64,000 nucleotides of DNA from Acidobacteriota bacterium (GTDB lineage Bacteria > Acidobacteriota > Terriglobia > Bryobacterales > UBA6623). The notes under the pieces were generated by a model, which was given only the letters and a program-made list of their open reading frames with translations, was not told where the DNA came from and did not search any database. Location: positions 124,001 to 188,000 of the forward strand of contig WGMB01000006.1 in the NCBI GenBank assembly GCA_016125275.1, in the 5' to 3' direction. Below, piece after piece: positions 36,724 to 45,806 of the stretch (within the stretch, counting starts at the first letter, position 1; each line of letters starts with the position of its first letter). Position numbers and translations under genes: made by a program.

Positions 36724-37296
36724 TCAGTCCGCGTAGTGGCGCGTGATGAGGTCGTGCTGCACCCACAGCAGCTTGCCAAAGGCCCGCAGAGCGTCCGCTT
36801 TGGCCTCCGCCGGCAGGTCCGCGGCGAGGATCGTGGCGGTGAGGGCGTCGCTGACGAACCCCATCAGCGCGTTCATCTGCACCAGCGGGACGTCGATCGA
36901 GGCGTTGCCGGCCTTGGTCGTATGGATCTTGCCCACCATGTCCAGGTACTCGAGCAGCTTGCCGTCGTAGGGCGCCGTCACCAGCCGCTCCAGATAGCGG
37001 GACAAATGGGCCTTGCGGAAAGCGATCTGCGGATGGTCCGGCGTCAGCTCCTCGAGCTTCGCGGGGACCGCTCCGTCATAGCCGTGCTGGCGCGGAGCGA
37101 AATGACGCCAAGTGCAGTCGTACTCGTAGAGCTTGGCGTAGACGGCGTCCACCAGTACGGGCACGAGCGGAGCCAGCCAGGCCGCCGCTCCATGGATGGA
37201 CGCGATGTCCTTGGGGCCGAACCCCATGAACCCGGCCACGTAAGAGAAACGGTATCCCAGGTCGGATTCGAGCTTCTGTTCGTCGATCGATTGCAT
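36724..37296 (-). CDS. protoglobin-domain protein
   Basis: A 190-residue single-domain haem protein of the protoglobin family, related to globin-coupled sensors but without an output domain. Family features are the N-terminal LGYRFSYVAGFMGFGPKDI, the helix LVPVLVDAVYAKLYEYD and RKAHLSRYLERL, with His97 as the likely proximal haem ligand. Roles in O2, NO or CO binding are possible. GGAGGG lies 10 bases before the ATG. Divergent from the LRR gene. Confidence 0.87.
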   Translation of the reverse strand: MQSIDEQKLESDLGYRFSYVAGFMGFGPKDIASIHGAAAWLAPLVPVLVDAVYAKLYEYDCTWRHFAPRQHGYDGAVPAKLEELTPDHPQIAFRKAHLSRYLERLVTAPYDGKLLEYLDMVGKIHTTKAGNASIDVPLVQMNALMGFVSDALTATILAADLPAEAKADALRAFGKLLWVQHDLITRHYAD

Positions 37297-37415
37297 GCCC
37301 TTGCACCCTCCCTGATTCCATCGGCGAACTCTCCGTATCCGTTCAGGGCCGAGCGATGCTGTTTTCCGACTGCTGTATCCTAACGGTCGAGAACCGGACT
37401 GGGGAGGATGACGTG

Positions 37416-38006
37416 ATGACCCGCAGACGAGCAGCCCTGACGTTTTCCCTCGCGGCCTTCGCAGGCCTCGCGCCGCGAGCCCGTGCGGCGGAGCCCTCGC
37501 CGCAAGCGATCGCGAAGGTCTCCGAGCTAGGGGGTCTGGCGCTCGAGATCGCCCAGAAGGATCCCCGCATGGATGTGAGCTTCCGAGGCGCCGACAAGCT
37601 GGAGGATTCCGACTTGGCCGTGCTCAAGGAGCTCGGCGATGTGGTCTACCTGCGTCTCGGTTCCACGCCCGTCGGCGACGCCGGTATGGACTACGTGGCG
37701 CCTCTGACCGGCCTCATCAAGCTCAGCCTCGAGAAGACCAAGATCACCGACGCCGGCCTCGCCAAGCTCGAAGGTTTGACCAATCTCGAATACCTCAACA
37801 TTTACGGCGACGAGGTCACCGACGCTGGTCTGGAGCATCTCAGCGGCATGAAGAAGCTGAAGCATCTCTACGTGTGGCAGACGAAAGTGACTGACGCAGG
37901 CGTCGAGAAGCTCCAGAAGGCTCTGCCCGAAGTGAAGATCGATCGCGGCTGGGAGCTGCCGGCGTCGGAAACCGACAAGGCCAAGGAAGCGTCGGAATCC
38001 AAGTAG
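37416..38006 (+). CDS. secreted leucine-rich-repeat protein
   Basis: A 196-residue exported protein. Residues 1-27 are a Tat-like signal (MTRRRAALTFSLAAFAG, ending ARAAE). Four to five ribonuclease-inhibitor-like LRRs follow, for example ITDAGLAKLEGLTNLEYLNI and VTDAGLEHLSGMKKLKHLYV. Such short LRR proteins are binding scaffolds; the partner is unknown. The ATG at 37416 has GGGAGG eight bases upstream; the frame also contains an earlier ATG before the signal peptide. TATCCT at 37376-37381 is a candidate -10. Confidence 0.83.
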   Translation: MTRRRAALTFSLAAFAGLAPRARAAEPSPQAIAKVSELGGLALEIAQKDPRMDVSFRGADKLEDSDLAVLKELGDVVYLRLGSTPVGDAGMDYVAPLTGLIKLSLEKTKITDAGLAKLEGLTNLEYLNIYGDEVTDAGLEHLSGMKKLKHLYVWQTKVTDAGVEKLQKALPEVKIDRGWELPASETDKAKEASESK

Positions 38007-38038
38007 CCGCGCGCGCGAATCCCTTACCCTGAGAAGAG

Positions 38039-38659
38039 ATGCGGAAAACGAGTCTAGCCCGCCTGTTGCTCGCAGGACTGTGTTGTGTCGCCGGTCTGTC
38101 GGCGGCGACAAAGGAAGAGATCGCCGAAGTCGACAAGCTGCTGCGGGACGGCTCCGACCGCTTCCTGGCGCTGGTGAAAGACCTTTCGCCGGAGCAGTGG
38201 AACGCCAAGGTCCCGCTGATCCAGCACTCGATCGGGGAGGAAGCCGAGCACATCGCACTGTCGGAGAACGAGCTGCAGCAGGTGGTCTTGCAGGCCATGC
38301 AGGCGGCTCCGGCCCCCGGCGCCGCTGAGCGGCTCAAGGGCAAGCAGGCGAAGCTCAAGGAAGTGATGCTCGGCAAGGACGCCGCCGAGAATTTCCAGTC
38401 TCCCAACAAGATCGCCAACAAGGCCGAGCTACTGGAGTATTTTCCGCTGGTGCACAAGAAGCTGATCGCCATGTGGGATTCGACCAAGGAGCGCGAGATG
38501 GACGAGCACGTCTACGTCCACCCGCTGCCCAAGGTCGGCGAGCTCAACGCCTTGCAGTGGTTCTACTACATCGCCCTGCACCGCGAGCGGCACATCCGCC
38601 AGATCGAGGCGATCAAGTCGCATCCGGATTTCCCCGGGCAGACCCAGAGCGCGGACTAG
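38039..38659 (+). CDS. secreted DinB-fold protein
   Basis: A 206-residue protein with a signal peptide (residues 1-22) and a four-helix DinB/YfiT-like fold. The metal-site histidines lie in QHSIGEEAEHIALS and ALHRERHIRQIEAI, the usual three-His arrangement of this superfamily. Members are often metal-dependent thiol transferases, but secreted ones are not characterised. It is not related to DNA polymerase IV despite the family name. TACCCT at 38025-38030 ends eight bases before the ATG. The stop is 13 bases before mpg. Confidence 0.83.
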   Translation: MRKTSLARLLLAGLCCVAGLSAATKEEIAEVDKLLRDGSDRFLALVKDLSPEQWNAKVPLIQHSIGEEAEHIALSENELQQVVLQAMQAAPAPGAAERLKGKQAKLKEVMLGKDAAENFQSPNKIANKAELLEYFPLVHKKLIAMWDSTKEREMDEHVYVHPLPKVGELNALQWFYYIALHRERHIRQIEAIKSHPDFPGQTQSAD

Positions 38660-38672
38660 CCGTGGAGGCGGC

Positions 38673-39260
38673 GTGCCGAACCTCTACGGACGCCGGCCTC
38701 TGCCTCGATCCTTCTACGAGCGGGATACGGTCTCGGTGGCCCGGGATCTGCTGGGGACGGTCGTCGTCCATGGACCGGTCGCCGGACGCATCGTCGAGAC
38801 CGAGGCCTATCTGGGGGCCGACGACGAGGCCGCCCATAGCTTCGCCGGCCTCACCCCTCGCACCCGCGTCATCTTCGGCCCGCCCGGCCGCGCCTACGTC
38901 TACTTCACCTACGGCATGCACTACTGCCTGAACCTGGTCGCCGAGCCGGAAGGCCGGCCCGGTTGCGTGCTGCTCCGAGCGCTCGAACCGCTCGCCGGTG
39001 TCGAGGAGATGTTTCGCCGGCGGCCCAAGGCGCGGCGTGAGACGGACCTGTGCTCCGGGCCGGCAAAGCTCACTCAGGCGCTCGACGTAGGGCTCGAGCT
39101 CTACGGCGCTGACGTCACCCGAGGCCCGCTGACCGTGCATCCGCCCGCCGCGAGCGACTCGTTCGAGATCGTCGTTTCGCCGCGAATCGGGATCACTCGC
39201 AGCGCCGCTCTCCCGCTGCGCTTTTTCATCCGCGACAATGAGCATGTCAGCCGCCGCTGA
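38673..39260 (+). CDS. mpg: 3-methyladenine DNA glycosylase (AAG type)
   Basis: Base-excision repair enzyme that removes alkylated and deaminated purines. The 195-residue product has the AAG family pattern: FYERDTVSVARDLLGTVVV, the catalytic Glu in IVETEAYLGADDEAAHSF, YVYFTYGMHYCLNLV and RPGCVLLRALEPL. The start is a GTG with GGAGG a few bases upstream. It lies directly before dinB and cca, forming a short repair and RNA-maturation run. Confidence 0.93.
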   Translation: MPNLYGRRPLPRSFYERDTVSVARDLLGTVVVHGPVAGRIVETEAYLGADDEAAHSFAGLTPRTRVIFGPPGRAYVYFTYGMHYCLNLVAEPEGRPGCVLLRALEPLAGVEEMFRRRPKARRETDLCSGPAKLTQALDVGLELYGADVTRGPLTVHPPAASDSFEIVVSPRIGITRSAALPLRFFIRDNEHVSRR

Positions 39261-39269
39261 CGCTCCGTC

Positions 39270-40523
39270 GTGCCGCGACCGCGCCACATCTTCCACCTCG
39301 ACATGGACGCGTTCTTCGTGTCCGTGGAAGAGCTCGAAGACCCTTCGCTGAAGGGCAAGCCCGTCGTCGTAGGAGGGCAGGCGCACGAGCGCGGCGTGGT
39401 CTCGGCCGCCTCCTACGCGGCGCGACGCTACGGGGTCCACTCGGCGATGCCGCTGCGAGAGGCCTACCGGCTCTGCCCCACGGCCATCTTTCTCGACGGG
39501 CATCCGCACCGCTACCGGGAGTACTCGAAGAAGGTGCACGCGATTTTGCGGGATTTCTCGCCGGCCGTGGAGCAGGTCTCGATCGACGAGGCGTTTCTGG
39601 ATCTCACCGGCGCCGAGAGATTGCTCGGGCCGCCGCTGGCCGCCGCTCACGCACTCCATGAGAGGGTTCGGCGGGAGACGGGCTTGCCCTGCTCGATCGG
39701 CGCCGGCTCGTCGCGCCTGGTGGCCAAGATCGGTTCCGGGCTGGCCAAGCCCAACGGCGTGCTGTGGATCCAGCCGGGGCTGGAGGCGAGCTTCCTGGCG
39801 CCGCTCGACATCAAGAAGATTCCGGGCGTCGGCAAGGTCATGCAGCAGAAGTTGCGCGACTGCGGCGTCCACCGGATCGGCCAGCTCGCCGGGCTCGACG
39901 AAGGCTTCTTGGCCCAACGCTGGGGCAAGCTCGGCCGAGCCCTGGCCGGCAAGGCCCGCGGCGAGGACGCCGGCGGCTGGTTCGACGGCGAGATCGGCGG
40001 GCGCGACCTGCCCAAGTCCATCAGCCACGAGACGACCTTTTCGATCGACACGAACGACCGCGCGCTCATTGACGCCACGCTCGCCAAGCTCGTGCAGTTG
40101 GTCGCCCGGCGACTCCGCGAGCATGGCCTCTGGACGCGTACGGTCCAGCTCAAGCTGCGCTACGACGACTTCTCGACCTACACTCGCGCGCACACGCTCG
40201 AAGAGGCCACGCAGCTCGACAACGTTCTGCTGCAAACCGTCCGTCGGCTGTTCCTGGAGAACTGGAAAGTCCCGCGCAAGGTCCGGCTGTTGGGCGTCCA
40301 AGCGGGCTCGTTGTCGAATCCGGAGGGCCAGCTCGGCCTGCTCGACTCGGAACAGCGGCGCAAGTGGGGCAGCGCTTTGGCGGCGGCCGACGCCTTGCGC
40401 GACCGTTTTGGGGAGACTGCGGTGGGTCTGGCCGCCGCCATGCGCCACGGACGGCGCGAGCGCGTGCACGAGAATCCGGCGGGCCTGCCAGGCAAGGAGC
40501 CCTCCTCCAGGAAGCAACAATGA
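39270..40523 (+). CDS. dinB: DNA polymerase IV
   Basis: Y-family translesion polymerase, 417 residues. Catalytic motifs are HLDMDAFFVSVEELE (first Asp) and QVSIDEAFLDLTG (Asp-Glu pair). The helix-hairpin-helix IKKIPGVGKVMQQKL and a little-finger domain (RTVQLKLRYDDFSTYTRAHT) follow. The C-terminus is basic and lacks an evident QL-type beta-clamp motif at the extreme end. The start is GTG. The stop overlaps the cca start by ATGA, so the two are translationally coupled. Confidence 0.95.
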   Translation: MPRPRHIFHLDMDAFFVSVEELEDPSLKGKPVVVGGQAHERGVVSAASYAARRYGVHSAMPLREAYRLCPTAIFLDGHPHRYREYSKKVHAILRDFSPAVEQVSIDEAFLDLTGAERLLGPPLAAAHALHERVRRETGLPCSIGAGSSRLVAKIGSGLAKPNGVLWIQPGLEASFLAPLDIKKIPGVGKVMQQKLRDCGVHRIGQLAGLDEGFLAQRWGKLGRALAGKARGEDAGGWFDGEIGGRDLPKSISHETTFSIDTNDRALIDATLAKLVQLVARRLREHGLWTRTVQLKLRYDDFSTYTRAHTLEEATQLDNVLLQTVRRLFLENWKVPRKVRLLGVQAGSLSNPEGQLGLLDSEQRRKWGSALAAADALRDRFGETAVGLAAAMRHGRRERVHENPAGLPGKEPSSRKQQ

Positions 40524-41857
40524 CAGCGGAAGTTCTAGCGCGATCGGTGGTGGAGGAGCTGCGGCGAGCGGGCCACGAGGCCTACTTCGTGGGCGGCTGC
40601 GTCCGCGACAGGCTGCTCGACCGGCCGATCAAGGATTTCGACGTAGCCACCGACGCCACCCCGCAGGACGTCAAGATGCTGTTTCCCGACGCCGAGCTGG
40701 TCGGGGCGGCCTTCGGCGTCGTGCTCGTCAAAGCCGGCGGCGAGGTCGTGGAAGTCGCGACCTACCGGGTGGACCACGAGTACAGCGACGGCCGACGGCC
40801 CGACGGCGTGACCTTTACCCGCAGCGCCGAAGAGGACGTCCAGCGCCGCGACTTCACCATCAACGGCTTGCTCTACGACCCCGTGGAGCGCCGGGTGATC
40901 GACTACGTGGGCGGGCGCAAGGATCTCGAGGCCGGAATCATCCGCGCCATCGGCGAGCCGGCGCGCCGCTTCCAGGAGGATCGCCTGCGGCTGCTCCGGG
41001 CGGTGCGCTTTGCGGCCCGATTCGGCTTCACCATCGAGGCCGCCACGCTCGAGGCCATGCGGGCGCAGGCCGCGCGAATCGCCGATATCGCCGCCGAGCG
41101 CATCCGCGACGAGCTCAACCGCATTCTGACCGAGGGCGGGGCGCGCCGGGGCTTCGAGCTGCTCGACGAGTCCGGCCTGCTCGAACACGTGCTGCCGGAG
41201 ATCAAGGCGATGCAAGGCGTCGAGCAGCCGCCGCAGTTCCACCCCGAAGGCGATGTCTGGACCCATACGCTGATCATGCTCGAAGGGTTGGCTGCCGGTT
41301 GTGAGCCGACGCTGGCGATGGGCGTGCTTCTGCATGACGTAGGCAAGCCCGGAACCTTCGTGCGGGCGCCGGACCGCATCCGCTTCGACGGTCATGTGGA
41401 GCTGGGCGTCGAGCTCGCCACAGCGATCTGCCGCCGGTTGCGCTATTCCCACGCCGACACCGAGCAGATCCTGGCGCTGGTGAAGAACCACATGCGCTTC
41501 GGCCACGTGCAGGAGATGCGAGAGAGCAAGCTCAAGCGGTTTCTGCGCATGGACGCTTTCGACGAGCACCTCGAGCTGCATCGGCTGGATTGCTCCTCCA
41601 GTCACGGCAATCTCGATAACTACGATTACGTACGCCGCCGCCTCGACGAGATCCGCAGCGAGCCCGAAGGCGGCCTGCGGCCTGCGCCGCTGCTGACGGG
41701 CCGAGACCTCATCGCCGCCGGCTATCGGCCGGGCCCCGCCTTTCAGCCGATGCTGGAGGCGGCCGAGGACGCCCAGCTCGAAGGTGCCGTTCACACGACG
41801 GCGGAGGCGCTCGAGCTCGTGCGGCTACGGTTCCCGGGCGAGCGGCCGGGCGGCTGA
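40520..41857 (+). CDS. cca: CCA tRNA nucleotidyltransferase with HD domain
   Basis: Adds or repairs the 3' CCA of tRNA, or acts as a poly(A) polymerase. The 445-residue product has the class II head GGCVRDRLLDRPIKDFDVAT, the RRDFTINGLLYDP segment and the RRFQEDRLRLLRAVRFAARF helix. A C-terminal HD phosphohydrolase domain has LLHDVGKPGTF. This layout is common in bacteria with a single enzyme. The start overlaps the dinB stop (ATGA). Confidence 0.93.
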   Translation: MTAEVLARSVVEELRRAGHEAYFVGGCVRDRLLDRPIKDFDVATDATPQDVKMLFPDAELVGAAFGVVLVKAGGEVVEVATYRVDHEYSDGRRPDGVTFTRSAEEDVQRRDFTINGLLYDPVERRVIDYVGGRKDLEAGIIRAIGEPARRFQEDRLRLLRAVRFAARFGFTIEAATLEAMRAQAARIADIAAERIRDELNRILTEGGARRGFELLDESGLLEHVLPEIKAMQGVEQPPQFHPEGDVWTHTLIMLEGLAAGCEPTLAMGVLLHDVGKPGTFVRAPDRIRFDGHVELGVELATAICRRLRYSHADTEQILALVKNHMRFGHVQEMRESKLKRFLRMDAFDEHLELHRLDCSSSHGNLDNYDYVRRRLDEIRSEPEGGLRPAPLLTGRDLIAAGYRPGPAFQPMLEAAEDAQLEGAVHTTAEALELVRLRFPGERPGG

Positions 41858-41863
41858 CCCGCG

Positions 41864-41869
41864 TATACT
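41864..41869 (+). promoter_or_regulatory. -10 element before the DUF2007-like pair
   Basis: TATACT, seven bases after the cca stop and 20 bases before the ATG at 41890. It would give the small gene pair its own promoter. Confidence 0.45.
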
Positions 41870-41889
41870 GAGCAGTTCGGTCTGGCGCT

Positions 41890-42123
41890 ATGCAGCACGA
41901 TACGCTGGTCCCCGTGTTTACGGCGGGGGATCTGTCCGCGAACGCCGAGGCGGAGGTCCTCAAGGCCCTGCTCGAGTCCGCGGGAATCCCGGCGATCATC
42001 CGGCATACGCCGCCGACGTTTCAGCGACCCGGAGGCGTGAGCCTGCTCGTGTTGTCGGGCGACCAGTCCGACGCCGAAGAGCTGATTCGCGACGCCCGGG
42101 AAGAAGCCATCGAGGCCGATTGA
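41890..42123 (+). CDS. small DUF2007-like protein, first copy
   Basis: A 77-residue acidic protein resembling DUF2007, a small ferredoxin-like domain thought to act in signalling. It shows VFTAGDLSANAEAEVLKALL, ESAGIPAIIRHT and SLLVLSGDQSDAEELI. It has no signal peptide or membrane segment. The next gene, 9 bases downstream, is a diverged paralogue. Confidence 0.78.
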   Translation: MQHDTLVPVFTAGDLSANAEAEVLKALLESAGIPAIIRHTPPTFQRPGGVSLLVLSGDQSDAEELIRDAREEAIEAD

Positions 42124-42131
42124 GGTAGCCA

Positions 42132-42407
42132 GTGTCCGAACAAGAAGAGCAGCACAATCCCAGCGAAGAGCTCGTCAACGTGTTCTCGTCGAGCAGTTTC
42201 GACGCCGAGTCCGAGGCCGATGTCGTGCACGCGCTGCTGCAGTCGGCGGGCTTTGATTCGATGATCGTCCGACAGAACGCTCCGGAGCTGCCGACCGGCG
42301 TCGTCGAGGTCCGCGTCTTCGCCTCCCAGGCCCAGGACGCCTTGGCGTTCATCGAGTCCTCCACGGTCGACACGACGGACGACGAAGAAGCCGACGAAGA
42401 CGAGTAG
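42132..42407 (+). CDS. small DUF2007-like protein, second copy
   Basis: A 91-residue protein with the same layout as its upstream neighbour: VFSSSSFDAESEADVVHALL aligns with the first copy, then QSAGFDSMIVRQ and VEVRVFASQAQDALAFI. It differs by a strongly acidic tail (DTTDDEEADEDE). The start is GTG. The pair probably arose by tandem duplication and may act as a heterodimer. Confidence 0.75.
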   Translation: MSEQEEQHNPSEELVNVFSSSSFDAESEADVVHALLQSAGFDSMIVRQNAPELPTGVVEVRVFASQAQDALAFIESSTVDTTDDEEADEDE

Positions 42408-42460
42408 CCGGCGCGGCGGTTGCGCCCGCCCGGTTTCGCAAAGCCTCAGGGCCCTCCGGT

Positions 42461-43711
42461 ATGAAGTTCTTCGGGACGGTCGCTCTCTGTGCGTGTGCGT
42501 TCGTCTGGGGCGCGCTGGCCTACCGGGGCAATCTGTTCCCGTATCCTCAACTGCGTAGCGCGGCCGTGGCTCTGGGCGCGCTCGATCTAGGCCGCGAAGA
42601 GGCGGCCCCGCGAGGCGGCCGTTCCGCCCGCAAACGCCTGGAAACGCTGGGCTACCTGCAGTCGGCGCCGGTCGAGGCCGACGCAGCCGAAAGCGGCGTC
42701 GTACTAGCGAATCGGCAGCTTTCCTTCGACGGGTTGAATCTCTACAAGGAGACCGGCGTCTCGACGGCGCATCTGATCGACAACGCCGGCGTCGAAGTCT
42801 ACTCCTGGACGATGGATCAGGGGCGCTGGATTCACGCCGAGCTGTCGCCGGACGATGGCGCGTTGATCGGCGTCAGCGAAGAGGGCTTCGTGTTCCGCCT
42901 CTCGGCCGACTCGCGCCTCGAATGGAAGACGCCGGCCCGCGCCCACCACGACTTGCAGGTCCGGTCCGACGGCTCGATCTGGGCCCTGACGCGCCGCGAT
43001 TCCCGCTGGCCGGAGCGCTACGGCGACCAGCCGATCGTGGAGGACACCATCACGGTCCTCTCCCCCCAGGGCGAGTTGCTGCGGGAGATCTCCCTGCTCG
43101 AACCGTTCCGCGGTTCCCCCTACGAGTACCTGCTGCCGGCGGCGGAACCTTCCACAGGCCAGGGCAAAGCCTATGAGCTGCTGCACGCCAACCACGTCGA
43201 AGTCTTCGACGGGACCCTGGCGCACCGCTCGGCGCTCTTCCGAGAGGGCAACCTGCTGGTCTCGTTCCGCACGCTCAACGCCGTCGCCATTCTGGAGAAG
43301 GACAGCGGCCGGATCCTTTGGCTGTGGGGGCCGACCAATCTCAGCGTGCAGCACCACCCGAGCCTTCTGGACAACGGCAATCTCTTGATCTTCGACAACG
43401 GCTACGACGAGTCCCGGGTCATCGAGGTCGCCGTGCCTGAGGGGCGGATCGTCTGGGAATACTCCGCCGGGCCGAGCTTCTTCTCGGTGTGGGGCGGCTC
43501 TGTGCAGCGGCTGCCGAACGGCAACACCCTCATCACCAGCTCGGCGCAGGGCTCGGTCTTCGAAGTCACCCCGCAGGGCCAAACGGTCTGGAAGTTCGTC
43601 AATCCCCGGCCGGTCGACGACGGCGGCTCCGCCACTTCGCGGCCGTCGCGATGGAACATCTGGCGGATGACGCGATTTCCCCGTTCGGCGCTGAAGTTTC
43701 TGGACCGGTAG
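42461..43711 (+). CDS. arylsulfotransferase (ASST)-like beta-propeller protein
   Basis: A 416-residue exported protein with an N-terminal hydrophobic segment (residues 4-20) that may act as signal or anchor. Repeated four-strand blades carry motifs typical of ASST/PQQ-like propellers: VYSWTMDQGRWIHAELSPDD, HHDLQVRSDGSIWALTRR, LLHANHVEVFDG and QHHPSLLDNGNLLIFDNG. In true ASST enzymes a His is transiently sulfated; HANH or HHP could supply it. The acceptor is unknown. It converges with the sulfatase-like gene, stops being 16 bases apart. Confidence 0.83.
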   Translation: MKFFGTVALCACAFVWGALAYRGNLFPYPQLRSAAVALGALDLGREEAAPRGGRSARKRLETLGYLQSAPVEADAAESGVVLANRQLSFDGLNLYKETGVSTAHLIDNAGVEVYSWTMDQGRWIHAELSPDDGALIGVSEEGFVFRLSADSRLEWKTPARAHHDLQVRSDGSIWALTRRDSRWPERYGDQPIVEDTITVLSPQGELLREISLLEPFRGSPYEYLLPAAEPSTGQGKAYELLHANHVEVFDGTLAHRSALFREGNLLVSFRTLNAVAILEKDSGRILWLWGPTNLSVQHHPSLLDNGNLLIFDNGYDESRVIEVAVPEGRIVWEYSAGPSFFSVWGGSVQRLPNGNTLITSSAQGSVFEVTPQGQTVWKFVNPRPVDDGGSATSRPSRWNIWRMTRFPRSALKFLDR

Positions 43712-43727
43712 GGGCTCGGGGCGGACG

Positions 43728-45410
43728 TCAGTTGATGTAGCCCAGCGACTTGAGCGTCTCGATCTGCTGCGGAGAGGCCCGCACGGCCTGGGTCTGCGAG
43801 TCTTTCGACTCGCTGAACTGCACCCAGGACTCCACCAAACCGGAAAGCGCCTGCTCACCGGCGTCTGCGCTCGACATGTTGCGCTCTTCGCCGGGGTCGG
43901 CGACCAGATCGTAGAGTTCCTGGCGGCCCTTCGAGTCCACCACGTACTTCACCGCCGGCGTGCGGACGGAGCGCAGCTTGCCGCCCAGCAGATCCCCGAA
44001 AGCCAGCCGTTCCGGGCCGCGGGCGCTTTCGGGATCGAGCAGCGGAACGAGCGTCCGCGCCTGGTAGAGAGGGTCCACGCCGTCGCTGCCGAAACCGGCG
44101 GCGTCGGTGCCGGCCAGCTCCAACAGGGTCGGGCCGATGTCGATCGAGCGCACTTGGTCCGGCACAACGCCACCCGCCCGGATCTTCGCCGGAAAGCGGA
44201 CGATCAGCGGCACCAGCAGCACCTCGTCATACAAAGTGGCTCGGTGGCCGAAGCGGCCATGCTCGCCGAACTCTTCGCCGTGGTCCGACGTCACCGCGAT
44301 GATCGTGTCGTCGAAGAGCCCGCGCTGCCGAAGGTCGTCGAAGAAGCCCCCAAGCTGGTCGTCCATGTGGCGGATCTCACCGTCGTAGAGCGACAGCAAG
44401 TGGTTCAGATCCTCTTGCGGGAGCCCGGGCTTCAGCGCCGGATTGGTGTCGAAGTCCAAGCCCGTCAACGACCCCTTGTAGTCCGGGTCGAACATCGTGT
44501 CGTACGGCGGCGGCGGGTTGAAGTCGTAATGCACGTCATAGAAGTGCAGGAAGAGGAAGAAGGGCCGCTCGGATTCCTGCCGCTGCCACTGATCCAGCCA
44601 GCGGTTCGCCAGTTGGATGATGTGCGGCGAAGTGATCTCCTGTTTGTCGGCGCCGAAGTGGCGCTTGCCCACCGAAAAGTCGTCGTAGTAGTCGAAGCCC
44701 CGGGCGAATCCCCACTTGGCGTTCAGATACCCGGCGCTCACCACGCCGCCGGTCGCATAGCCCAGCCGAGACAGGCGCAGAGCGAGCGTGTCCGTGTCCG
44801 GCGGCAGGCTGCGGGTGTCCACGTAGACCCCGGTCAGCAAGGGATCCAGGCCCGTGAGCATGCTCATATGCGACGGGAGAGTCCAGGACGTCGGCGCCAC
44901 GACGTTTTCGAAGCGGACGCCCTCGCGAGCCAGCTCATCCAATCGCGGGCTCGTCGGCCGTTCATAGCCGTAGCTGCTGAGATGATCCGACCGCAAGGTG
45001 TCGATCGAGATCAGCAGGATGTTCGGGACCTTTTCGAGCGGGGCCAGCGCCGGCGTCGGACGCATCGCCCAGCCGGCGACGAAGACCGCGACCAGAAGCC
45101 CCGCGGCGAGCTTTCCAGACCCGGCGAAAAGCTCTCCGGCCCGCCGCACCCAAGCGCCCATCCGCCCGTCCCGGAGGGCGGCGACCGACAGAGCTATCAC
45201 GAGCAAGGCCACCAAACCCGTCGAGCCGATCCGTCCGACGCGGGCGGCGAGACTCAGCCGGTACTGCAACTCCACTTGATCTCGCAGCAGCCACTCCGTG
45301 GCCGCCATGCCCCAGGCGTCCAAGGGCCAAAGGATCGCCGGCGCCAAGCAGAACACGGCGACGACCGCCGAATCCCAGCGCGGCCAGCGGAACCGCCAGC
45401 AGGGCCGCAT
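43728..45410 (-). CDS. membrane sulfatase-like hydrolase, main frame of a frameshifted gene
   Basis: This frame encodes a second and third membrane region, then a sulfatase/phosphatase-fold domain: ILLISIDTLRSDHLSSYGYE, SWTLPSHMSMLTGLDP, FLHFYDVHYDFNP and VTSDHGEEFGEHGRFGHR. The nucleophile position has SWTLPSH, not CxPSR, so a Thr as in LtaS-type phosphoglycerol transferases is likely and formylglycine is not used. The ATG at 45410 is not the real start. The preceding membrane helices continue in another frame (45376-45708) and join near 45376-45374, where dropping one G of a GGG run restores one 660-residue protein. Confidence 0.85.
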   Translation of the reverse strand: MRPCWRFRWPRWDSAVVAVFCLAPAILWPLDAWGMAATEWLLRDQVELQYRLSLAARVGRIGSTGLVALLVIALSVAALRDGRMGAWVRRAGELFAGSGKLAAGLLVAVFVAGWAMRPTPALAPLEKVPNILLISIDTLRSDHLSSYGYERPTSPRLDELAREGVRFENVVAPTSWTLPSHMSMLTGLDPLLTGVYVDTRSLPPDTDTLALRLSRLGYATGGVVSAGYLNAKWGFARGFDYYDDFSVGKRHFGADKQEITSPHIIQLANRWLDQWQRQESERPFFLFLHFYDVHYDFNPPPPYDTMFDPDYKGSLTGLDFDTNPALKPGLPQEDLNHLLSLYDGEIRHMDDQLGGFFDDLRQRGLFDDTIIAVTSDHGEEFGEHGRFGHRATLYDEVLLVPLIVRFPAKIRAGGVVPDQVRSIDIGPTLLELAGTDAAGFGSDGVDPLYQARTLVPLLDPESARGPERLAFGDLLGGKLRSVRTPAVKYVVDSKGRQELYDLVADPGEERNMSSADAGEQALSGLVESWVQFSESKDSQTQAVRASPQQIETLKSLGYIN

Positions 45411-45708
45411 TGAGCACGAAATCGCCGACGAATACGGACGGAAGGAAGGCGAGCGCTTCCGCCGCCGATGTCAAGTCCCGGTAGTTGCTGATGGCGACCG
45501 GCAAATGGGCGAACGGGTTGCTCCCGATCTCCACATACAGGGCCGACAGGAAGTAGTAGCCGGTCTCACGCACCCGGCCGCCGTGGGCGGAGACAAAAAG
45601 CCAGAGTGTATTGCAGAGAGCGGCGATCAGAGTCGCCAGGGCCGCCGCGGCAACCGCTCTGCCCCAAGGCATAGGGTGACCCGGGCCTTGCACAGGCTGG
45701 TTTGCCAT
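45376..45708 (-). pseudogene. N-terminal part of the sulfatase-like gene, shifted frame
   Basis: From the ATG at 45708 (GGGGA four bases upstream), this frame reads as a good membrane N-terminus: AVAAAALATLIAALCNTLWL, then ALYVEIGSNPFAHLPVAISN and FVGDFVLNAALLAVPLAAL. After about 45376 it turns into unlikely Gly/Arg-rich sequence, while the overlapping frame becomes membrane-like (SAVVAVFCLAPAILWPLDAW). TAAAAT at 45751-45746 is its -10. The shift is either a sequencing error, a real mutation or a programmed event. Listed as pseudogene only because the reading frame is broken as given. Confidence 0.7.
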
Positions 45709-45806
45709 TCGTTCCCCGTCGAATTTCCGTCTCGAACTTTCGATCATTTTAGCAGTCCGGTTTGGGGAGCCTTCAGGGCAACGCCCTCCGCTTCGGGCGC
45801 ATCATG

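Noticed and set aside
44962-45375. Continuation of the N-terminal sulfatase-like frame past 45376 to 44962
   Set aside because: After the frameshift point the product becomes Gly/Arg-rich and non-membrane, while the overlapping frame holds membrane helices and the catalytic domain.
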